DNA of 9,562 nt. Origin: Hyphomicrobiales bacterium (GTDB lineage: Bacteria; Pseudomonadota; Alphaproteobacteria; Rhizobiales; CAYWUX01). A model generated the notes under the pieces. That model searched no databases and was not told the DNA's origin. It saw nothing but the letters and a program-made list of their open reading frames with translations. The translations under genes and the position numbers were made by a program. Positions 1 to 4,667 of the stretch are shown here, piece after piece; the stretch's first letter is position 1; every line of letters begins with the position of its first letter. Location: NCBI GenBank assembly GCA_028279265.1, contig JANQOC010000437.1, positions 1 to 9,562 of the forward strand, in the 5' to 3' direction.

Positions 1-311
1 CCGGTCCTGGCCCTGGTTTTTGTTGGCGATGCCTTCGTCGCAGCAGCGTCTTTGGAACGGCTTGTTTTTCGGGATCGCGCCGGTGTTTTTCCGGCTTCGG
101 TCGTTTTCTTGACTGCGGGTTTACGTGTGCCGGATTTTGTTGTGGAACCGGATTTCCGGGGGGACTTTGCGGGCGTCTTTTTCTTTGGCGCCGATTTACC
201 CTTGGCGGCAGGTTTTGCGGCGGGTTTTGCAGCAGCGGCATCCGGCTCAGCATCGTCGCCAGGCGCTTGGGGACGCGTCGCCGTTAGTTCTTTTGCTTGG
301 GAAGACGCCAT
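1..311 (-). CDS. Lys/Ala/Pro-rich protein, N-terminal part (runs off left edge)
   Basis: An open frame of 103 codons starts at an ATG (309-311) and continues without a stop to the window edge. The visible part has no predicted globular core. After a short, mildly acidic start (MASSQAKELTATRPQ..., then a DDAEPD patch near residues 19-24) it becomes a low-complexity tail rich in Lys, Ala, Pro, Ser and Thr, with AKPAAKPAAK-type and KKK runs. Such extensions occur on histone H1-like proteins, phasins, some polyphosphate kinases and other nucleic-acid or polyanion-binding proteins, so the function cannot be read from this segment. No signal peptide or membrane segment is visible. The start is the first ATG of the frame, but it has no clear Shine-Dalgarno: the best purine run (GGTGGAG) lies about 30 bases upstream, beyond a hairpin. 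The real domain probably lies left of the window. That it is a gene is fairly likely; its identity is unknown. Confidence 0.6.
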   Translation of the reverse strand, partial: MASSQAKELTATRPQAPGDDAEPDAAAAKPAAKPAAKGKSAPKKKTPAKSPRKSGSTTKSGTRKPAVKKTTEAGKTPARSRKTSRSKDAAATKASPTKTRART

Positions 312-318
312 GACAAAA

Positions 319-336
319 ACGACTGTCGCCAGTCGT
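319..336 (-). promoter_or_regulatory. Hairpin directly before the leftmost start codon (attenuator-like)
   Basis: A perfect 7-bp stem (ACGACTG / CAGTCGT) closes a four-base loop. Read on the minus strand the loop is GCGA, a stable GNRA tetraloop, and the stem runs directly into TTTTT and then the ATG seven bases later. This is the form of a small intrinsic terminator or a translation-blocking hairpin in the leader of the Lys/Ala-rich gene. The stem is short and the U-run only five bases, so termination would be partial at best. The structure is seen in the sequence; the regulatory role is inference. Confidence 0.4.
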
Positions 337-453
337 ACTCCACCCTCGTTCGGAGCCTTTCGGGGCCCCGGATTCCACACCGCTTGTTCGTGCCGGAGAA
401 CCACCCCGGAACGTTAACAAATCCCTACCTGGATTTACCGATTCCAAAATAAG

Positions 454-467
454 GGAAACTTGTTTCC
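454..467. promoter_or_regulatory. Small perfect dyad (possible operator)
   Basis: GGAAAC and GTTTCC arms are separated by TT, a 14-bp perfect inverted repeat in the AT-rich part of the gap (312-597) between the RTX gene and the leftmost gene. It lies about 145 bases upstream of that gene's ATG, where a promoter would be expected. I could not identify a convincing -35/-10 pair around it, and no regulator is assigned. Confidence 0.3.
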
Positions 468-513
468 AATTTCCTAAATTTCAGCGCTAAATACCCGATT
501 TCGGGGATAATTT

Positions 514-548
514 GAGAACGACGTTCTCACTCGTTCTCTCTCGTTTCC
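514..548. promoter_or_regulatory. Palindromic operator-like site with 10-bp phased half-sites
   Basis: A perfect 15-bp palindrome (GAGAACG, central A, CGTTCTC) occupies 514-528. The half-site CGTTCTC recurs at 532-538 and a degenerate copy CGTTTCC at 542-548, so direct copies start at 522, 532 and 542, exactly one helical turn apart. This is the layout of a multi-site operator. It lies about 200 bases upstream of the leftmost gene and about 50 bases past the RTX stop. The GAAC/GTTC cores recall the alphaproteobacterial LexA motif, but the spacing between direct GTTC copies here is six bases rather than seven, so I do not call it a LexA box. Confidence 0.45.
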
Positions 549-554
549 GGCTTG

Positions 555-578
555 CCGGGAGTACCGAAATACCCCCGG
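555..578 (-). terminator. 3' hairpin after the RTX gene
   Basis: On the minus strand CCGGGGGTA pairs with TACTCCCGG (nine pairs, one G-U) around a six-base loop, starting about 20 bases after the RTX stop codon. On the plus strand the same position would be an A-C mismatch, so the structure favours minus-strand RNA, consistent with the end of the RTX message. No U-run follows, so it is either a non-canonical terminator or a 3'-end stabilising hairpin. A competing short dyad (CCGGC-TT-GCCGG at 547-558) overlaps its downstream arm. Confidence 0.4.
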
Positions 579-597
579 ACAAAGGGAATTTTTTCGC

Positions 598-2415
598 CTA
601 GACCGGTTCGCTTCCGGACCAGGAGATTTGTTCGAGATTGTCGAATTCGATCGTATTGCCGTCGCTGAGCTCGATCGTACCATGAGAATCCTGGGTAAGA
701 TTGACCCAGTTGTCGCCCTGGGAAGCCACAGCTCCCTGTTCCAGGGTCAAACCGGTGATGCTGACACCGGCTTTAAGGGCGAGACTGTCGGTCCAGTCGG
801 CGCCATAGCCGCCGTCGACATGGTCGGAGCCGTCACCGGCGAAATAGATGAAGAGGTCATCGCCGTTTTCCCCATAGAGATGATCGTTGCCGGTATTGCC
901 TTTCAGCACGTCATTGCCGTCGAAACCGAAGAGTTTATCGTCATCGGCGCCCCCTGAAAGCCGGTCATTGCCTTCGCCTGCGAACAGGTGATCGGCCCCA
1001 GTGCCGCCATTCATGATGTCGTCTCCGTTCTCACCGAACAGGAAATCAGCCTCGCTGCCGCCGTAGAGACGGTCGTTGCCGTCCCAGCCGTAGAGATGGT
1101 CCTCGCCGGAACTGCCCATGAGACGGTCGTCGCCATTGCCGCCAAAGAGTTCATCCTGGCCGGCGCCCCCGTTCAGGCGGTCATCGCCGTCTTCACCATA
1201 AAGCTTGTCGTCGCCGGCCCCGCCGCCAAGGCGGTCATTGCCGAAATAGCCGTAGAGGTGGTCGTTGCCCTGGCCACCGCCGAGCCGGTCATTGCCGTCG
1301 CCGCCGAACAGTTCACCTTCGCCTTTACCACCATGGAGGCGATCGTCGCCATCCTCGCCATAAAGTTTGTCATTGTCGGCACCGCCGCCGAGCCAGTCAT
1401 TGCCGCTGCCACCGAAGAGCTCGTCCATGCCCTTGCCGCCGCCGAGACGGTCATCACCATCCTCGCCGAAGAGCCGGTCATTGTCGGCGCCGCCACCTAG
1501 TCGATCATTACCCAGGCCGCCATAAAGCTCATCATTACCGTGATTACCGACGAGACGGTCATCACCGTCTTCCCCGTAGAGCTGATCATCACCGGCCCCG
1601 CCCCTGAGAAGATCGTTGCCGTCGTGACCATAGAGAAAGTCGTTGTCGCGGCCGCCATGGAGCAGGTCGTCACCGGCGCCACCGAACAAATGGTCCGTAT
1701 CACGGCCGCCATAGAGTTTATCGTTGCCGTTCTCGCCATAGAGATGATCGGTTCCGCGACCGCCCCTCAAGGTGTCGTCACCTTCGCCGCCAAAGAGCGT
1801 GTCGTTTCCGGCGCCGCCTTTTAGGAGGTCACCGCCTTCACCGCCGAAAATGGCATCGTCACCCTTTTGGCCCCGGAGATCATCGGCACCCTCGCCGCCG
1901 ACGATCTGATCATCGCCGCCACGCCCGTGAATTACCGCACCTTTCGGCTCGTCATCGGCATCCACGCCATCAATGGCGACACCGTCAATTCCCTGGGGCT
2001 CACCGGCGGCTTCGCCTGCGACACCGGCATACAGGCTGTCATCATTGTCACCGCCACGGATTTCATCTCCGCCGCCCATGCCGTACACAATATTCTGGTG
2101 TGCCGTACCCGTCAGGATTTCGGCTTGCCCCGTGCCAAACTGTACGCTCAATGTATGCTCATAGGAATTGCCGTCGGAATCCTTCGCCACAATTTTAAGA
2201 GTGTCGAGGCGCGGCACCTCTGTGTTGAGGTCGTCGACCACGAAGATCTGGCCTGCCGCGTTGATGCCATAGGCTCCGCCGGCATTGTCCGCCAGCGCGA
2301 ATTTGATTTCTGTTCCCTCGGGAAGGTCAATCACGGCATTGGCGATGACTGTTCCTGCAACAACCTTGGCATGGATCAGATCATTGCCGGCAAATTTTAA
2401 TTGTGGTGCGTCCAT
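598..2415 (-). CDS. RTX (hemolysin-type Ca2+-binding repeat) protein, probably type I secreted
   Basis: A 605-residue acidic protein. Residues about 7-95 look like one cadherin-like beta-sandwich (IDLPEGTEIKFALAD... then GQIFVVDDLNTE). Two nonapeptides at about 112-129 are followed by an acidic linker to 163. An unbroken run of 40 GGxGxDxLx nonapeptides (164-523) follows, then an 82-residue C-terminal segment without repeats, where the uncleaved type I secretion signal of this family normally lies. There is no Sec signal peptide, as expected for this route. Family knowledge: paired nonapeptides fold into a Ca2+-filled beta-roll after export. No catalytic domain is visible, so an adhesive, surface-layer or matrix role is more likely than a toxin or protease (inference). 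I chose the ATG at 2413-2415. The frame stays open to a TTG at 2617-2619, but that extension is AT-rich, non-protein-like and overlaps a dyad. No HlyB/HlyD/TolC-type exporter gene is in view. Confidence 0.9.
   Translation of the reverse strand: MDAPQLKFAGNDLIHAKVVAGTVIANAVIDLPEGTEIKFALADNAGGAYGINAAGQIFVVDDLNTEVPRLDTLKIVAKDSDGNSYEHTLSVQFGTGQAEILTGTAHQNIVYGMGGGDEIRGGDNDDSLYAGVAGEAAGEPQGIDGVAIDGVDADDEPKGAVIHGRGGDDQIVGGEGADDLRGQKGDDAIFGGEGGDLLKGGAGNDTLFGGEGDDTLRGGRGTDHLYGENGNDKLYGGRDTDHLFGGAGDDLLHGGRDNDFLYGHDGNDLLRGGAGDDQLYGEDGDDRLVGNHGNDELYGGLGNDRLGGGADNDRLFGEDGDDRLGGGKGMDELFGGSGNDWLGGGADNDKLYGEDGDDRLHGGKGEGELFGGDGNDRLGGGQGNDHLYGYFGNDRLGGGAGDDKLYGEDGDDRLNGGAGQDELFGGNGDDRLMGSSGEDHLYGWDGNDRLYGGSEADFLFGENGDDIMNGGTGADHLFAGEGNDRLSGGADDDKLFGFDGNDVLKGNTGNDHLYGENGDDLFIYFAGDGSDHVDGGYGADWTDSLALKAGVSITGLTLEQGAVASQGDNWVNLTQDSHGTIELSDGNTIEFDNLEQISWSGSEPV
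847..1926 (-). repeat. Array of 40 RTX nonapeptide units with 108-bp higher-order period
   Basis: Forty consecutive 27-bp units encode GGxGxDxLx nonapeptides. Above this there is a four-unit period of 36 residues: units of the form GGADNDxL(Y/F), GEDGDDRLx, GGKGxxELF, GGxGNDxLG recur. In DNA the matching segments at 1354 and 1462 are exactly 108 bp apart, and the next match at 1192 is offset by 162 bp (108 + 54), showing a half-unit. One repeat (GGKGEGELF) has lost its conserved Asp. The pattern suggests growth by duplication of 108-bp and 54-bp blocks. Confidence 0.85.
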
Positions 2416-2745
2416 AGTCTCGTAAGATCCCTGTTCGATCGTTTCCGCGGCTTGTCCTCTTGGCGGGATTCCTATGTGCGGAAATTTATTAAAATTGTAA
2501 TTGTTTTTCGTTTTTGCAGCGCCGAACCTAACCGAGGGATCGAAAAAACCGGTTAACGCATGTTCATTTTCAATTTCATTTTTCCAAAATGGTAACAGGA
2601 CTGAAACCCACTGTCGCAATTTGGGACAGTGCCACAGAGAAGTGGGAGAAATTGGCGAATGAACAGCGGAAATGGTCCCTGTCTGGAGATCGACCAGGGT
2701 CAGAATGCCGGAAACAACCCGGGAGCACAGTCCCTTGGAAGGAAT
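2416..2745 (-). other. Upstream region of the RTX gene
   Basis: This 330-base gap holds no gene I can support. From right to left it contains a GC-rich stretch after the microprotein stop, a 23-bp operator-like dyad (2609-2631), an AACCGGTT palindrome overlapping GTTAAC (about 2547-2556), and a strongly AT-rich tract (about 2480-2515 and 2575-2590), which is the likely promoter zone. No -35/-10 pair is good enough to name. The RTX frame is open through part of it (to 2619), but its composition there is unlike the coding body. Confidence 0.5.
2609..2631. promoter_or_regulatory. 23-bp dyad, possible activator or repressor site upstream of the RTX gene
   Basis: CACTGTC (2609-2615) and GACAGTG (2625-2631) are perfect inverted arms. 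The nine bases between them contain CAA-T-TTG, so ten of eleven arm positions pair around a central T, with the single mismatch at 2616/2624. It lies about 195 bases upstream of the RTX ATG, a distance suiting an upstream activating sequence. The core is TGT-N11-ACA, one base longer than the TGT-N10-ACA of NifA sites. No convincing -24/-12 sigma-54 promoter was found downstream. The cognate regulator is unknown. Confidence 0.5.
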
Positions 2746-2856
2746 TTAAACAGCGGTCAGAATGGCCCGCAGCCAATCGTCACCGGCGAGGATCAGAAGC
2801 CCCATCCATAGCAGGCAGGCCGTCAGGAATCCTATCAGAAACCACAAAGTACGCAT
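2746..2856 (-). CDS. 36-residue single-span membrane microprotein
   Basis: A short frame, ATG at 2854-2856 to TAA at 2746-2748, encodes 36 residues beginning MRTLWFLIGFLTACLLW. Residues about 4-24 form one hydrophobic membrane segment, rich in Leu, Ile, Phe and Trp, with a positive residue (R2) before it and GDDWLR after it, favouring a cytoplasmic N-terminus. Codon choice (many CTG, GCC, ACG, CGG) resembles the neighbouring genes. It lies 60 bases downstream of the patatin gene on the same strand and could be its last cistron. The Shine-Dalgarno is weak (an AGAGAA run about 15-20 bases upstream). An LTAC tetrapeptide resembles a lipobox, but the preceding segment is too short for a normal lipoprotein signal. 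I do not recognise a family; function unknown. Confidence 0.5.
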   Translation of the reverse strand: MRTLWFLIGFLTACLLWMGLLILAGDDWLRAILTAV

Positions 2857-2916
2857 GATTGACGTTTCAATTCTCTACTTGTGACCACAATGCCAATGTG
2901 CTGAATGATGATGCGG

Positions 2917-4125
2917 TCATTCATTCGGCGGCTTGCTTCTCCAGCGATAACCCACCGCGCCCAGCTCTGCCCCTAACTTGAAGAGGGCGCGCATATATTT
3001 ACGATCAAAGGGCTCGTCGCTCTCCTGCTCAAAGCTTGAGGGTATGGTCGCGAGTTTATACTGAATCTTGTTTTTCCTTGAAAAGTCGTAGAGCTTGCGC
3101 AAATCGCCGATGGTGTGCTGCTTGATCAGGGTTGAAATTGAGCGGGCTGCAATTTCGACTGTTGTCGGTTTGACATTTTCCCATTCGGGATTGGTGTGTG
3201 AATTGACGATAATGAACAGCCGGTGACGGGGACGCGGCGAAATCTGCCGGGACAGGACCAGGAGGTTTGTCTGCACCGGAACGAAAATGACATTGTCCGT
3301 TGTACCGCCATCCACATGCATTTCCTGGCGCGCCTTGCCTTTGACCGTTACGTCGATGAGGACGGGAGGGAAAATGCCGGGGATTGAAACCGAGGCCAGA
3401 ATTATTTTGTGGAAGAGCCGCAGAGCTTCTTCCGAGTCAGCGGCTGCGATACGACCCATATCCCATATGACGGATCTCTGAGCATCGAGATTGGTCGTTC
3501 CAATAAGCAGACGACGGCCGCGATTGTGTTCGAGGGCAATTTTTCTCAATACGGAGCGGGTGATGTATTTCGAGATGAGATTGGCAATGGGAGCGGAACT
3601 TGTCACAGCCGCCGCCCCGCCAATAATACCGGCAATGAATTTGGGCTGCAGGATATCGTCGGTATCGTGCTCGGTGAAAATCTCTTTTAGGGTGGCATCA
3701 TATTTGGGCCCCAGGAACGCAAAGGGCGCAATCAGAGCACCGGTACTCACACCTGTGACAATTCCGAAGTTGGGTCGTGTACCGTTTTTTGTCCAGCCGT
3801 TCAGGAGACCGGCGCCGAAAGCACCGTCGGCGCCACCGCCGGAAAGGACGAGAAAATCATCGATCCCTTTCTGACTGATGCCACTGGCTCTGGCCCGGTT
3901 CCGCTGGTCACGGATTTCCTTAACCTGGTCGCCGAGGTCTTTCGGCGGCTGATCTCCCCATATGCGAATGGTTTTGTCCGCGAGCCCCGGAACCACGGCG
4001 GCATTCACAAGATTAGCGGGTACGACGGTTCGGAATTGGGGTGTGCCGCAGGCCGCCAGGCTGACCAGCAGCCCAAGTACAGCGATAATCCTGACGAGAT
4101 TTTTAAGCGTGAAGCCCGCGACCAT
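2917..4125 (-). CDS. Patatin-like phospholipase, predicted lipoprotein
   Basis: A 402-residue protein from the ATG at 4123-4125. Residues 1-26 form a lipoprotein signal: K8 and R12, a hydrophobic stretch (IIAVLGLLVSL), and the lipobox LAAC with the lipidated cysteine at 26. The +2 residue is Gly, not Asp, so outer-membrane sorting is expected (family rule). The patatin core shows the glycine-rich oxyanion motif GGGADGAFGAG (about 96-106), the nucleophile elbow GVSTG with Ser127, and DGG with Asp272, the complete Ser-Asp dyad. Family knowledge: such enzymes hydrolyse acyl esters of phospholipids; the substrate here is unknown. The frame is open upstream to 4272 and a GTG at 4138-4140 is an alternative, but only a start near 4125 (or the GTG) places the signal at the N-terminus. 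No strong ribosome binding site is seen. Confidence 0.9.
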   Translation of the reverse strand: MVAGFTLKNLVRIIAVLGLLVSLAACGTPQFRTVVPANLVNAAVVPGLADKTIRIWGDQPPKDLGDQVKEIRDQRNRARASGISQKGIDDFLVLSGGGADGAFGAGLLNGWTKNGTRPNFGIVTGVSTGALIAPFAFLGPKYDATLKEIFTEHDTDDILQPKFIAGIIGGAAAVTSSAPIANLISKYITRSVLRKIALEHNRGRRLLIGTTNLDAQRSVIWDMGRIAAADSEEALRLFHKIILASVSIPGIFPPVLIDVTVKGKARQEMHVDGGTTDNVIFVPVQTNLLVLSRQISPRPRHRLFIIVNSHTNPEWENVKPTTVEIAARSISTLIKQHTIGDLRKLYDFSRKNKIQYKLATIPSSFEQESDEPFDRKYMRALFKLGAELGAVGYRWRSKPPNE

Positions 4126-4350
4126 TTCTTTGCTGTTCACCAACTCATTGACAGGGGCGACAGCATAGGCCGGTTGCCCCAGGTGGGGATAAGCGCAACC
4201 ACTGGCGTTCGGCCTCTCGGGGCGGGCCCGGGCGACGAACGCGGTCATCAACGATTGTACGATTACCAACAAAACAATTTACGCCCCACGACCCTGCGCC
4301 TGTCCTCGACGGCGCTTCGACTGACTGAAACTCAAAAATGTTTGTACATT

Positions 4351-4378
4351 CATATATTAAGTTACGAGGAAATGTAAA
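4351..4378 (-). promoter_or_regulatory. Candidate promoter for the patatin gene
   Basis: On the minus strand TTTACA (4373-4378) and TATATG (4351-4356) are 16 bases apart in the only strongly AT-rich part of this gap. They resemble a vegetative -35/-10 pair, each with deviations from consensus. Transcription from here would give a leader of about 210 bases before the ATG at 4125. Spacing and composition are seen; promoter function is inference. Confidence 0.3.
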
Positions 4379-4534
4379 AAAAATGCGGCGGAGTTGCGGC
4401 CAGCCGACGGCAAATTGATCCCGGAATTTTAAACGGATTCCCAATCCTCTGGCCGCTTGTACCTCAAACCGGGCATTCCGGCCGGGAATTCCTTGACTGA
4501 TCCCTGATCCAAGTCTCGCCTGCAGAAGGTGCAC

Positions 4535-4565
4535 AAAAAAGGGGACCCCGGTCTGGGGTCCCCTT
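4535..4565 (-). terminator. Strong intrinsic terminator after the Cys-module gene
   Basis: On the minus strand AAGGGGACCCC pairs perfectly with GGGGTCCCCTT over a five-base loop (AGACC). The 3' side continues as an uninterrupted run of six T in total. It lies about 100 bases after the stop codon of the 565-residue gene. On the plus strand the following T-run is interrupted (TTGATTTT), so the terminator mainly serves the minus strand. Confidence 0.85.
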
Positions 4566-4667
4566 GATTTTCCTTATTTCCGGTGTTTCCCGGACCCAAT
4601 CCTCATGACATTGCTTTTTTGTGGTTCCATCGGAGTTTCAGGTCTTTGGTACATTCTACGCACCGGA

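Larger units (their letters stand above)
4126..4667 (-). other. Gap between the patatin gene and the Cys-module gene
   Basis: This 542-base stretch has no well-supported gene. It holds the terminator of the upstream gene (4535-4565) with a minor hairpin before it (TCCGG/CCGGA, 4579-4594), an AT-rich promoter-like zone (about 4345-4385), and a GC-rich leader of about 200 bases before the patatin ATG. A short open frame with a CTFC motif (4429-4536, TTG start) is present but unproven and is treated under findings. Confidence 0.5.

Noticed and set aside
526..538. LexA (SOS) box from GTTC/GAAC repeats
   Set aside because: The alphaproteobacterial consensus is GTTC-N7-GTTC; here the direct copies are separated by six bases and better explained as 10-bp-phased half-sites of another operator.
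988..1500. 170-codon open frame on the plus strand across the RTX array, with neighbours at 628-957 and 1540-1824
   Set aside because: It is the antisense of the GGxGxDxLx repeats: the 27-bp period keeps stops out of this frame and yields a Val/Ala/Ile-rich pseudo-repeat (VIAVxAxE...). No start context or independent composition supports it.
2416..2619. 68-codon N-terminal extension of the RTX protein from a TTG start
   Set aside because: AT-rich, Asn/Lys/Phe-rich and unlike the coding body. It has no ribosome binding site and its start lies inside a 23-bp dyad. The ATG at 2413-2415 leads straight into the recognisable domain.
2544..2630. Sigma-54 promoter downstream of the 23-bp dyad
   Set aside because: The nearest GG...GC pair on the minus strand (GGTTCGGCGCTGC) has the wrong spacing (nine bases instead of ten) and lacks the TGGCA/TTGC flanks.
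2589..2858. 89-codon open frame on the plus strand
   Set aside because: It runs antisense through the microprotein and the RTX upstream region; its product looks random (RKWSLSGDRPG...) and no family or start signal is visible.
4145..4534. 129-codon minus-strand frame across the patatin upstream gap
   Set aside because: It overlaps the patatin start region in another frame, spans the AT-rich promoter-like zone and encodes a low-quality Arg/Gly-rich product with no recognisable domain.
4589..4621. Ten-codon frame beginning ATGAGGATTGGG on the minus strand before the terminator
   Set aside because: Too short, no ribosome binding site, and it overlaps a small hairpin in the 3' untranslated region of the Cys-module gene.
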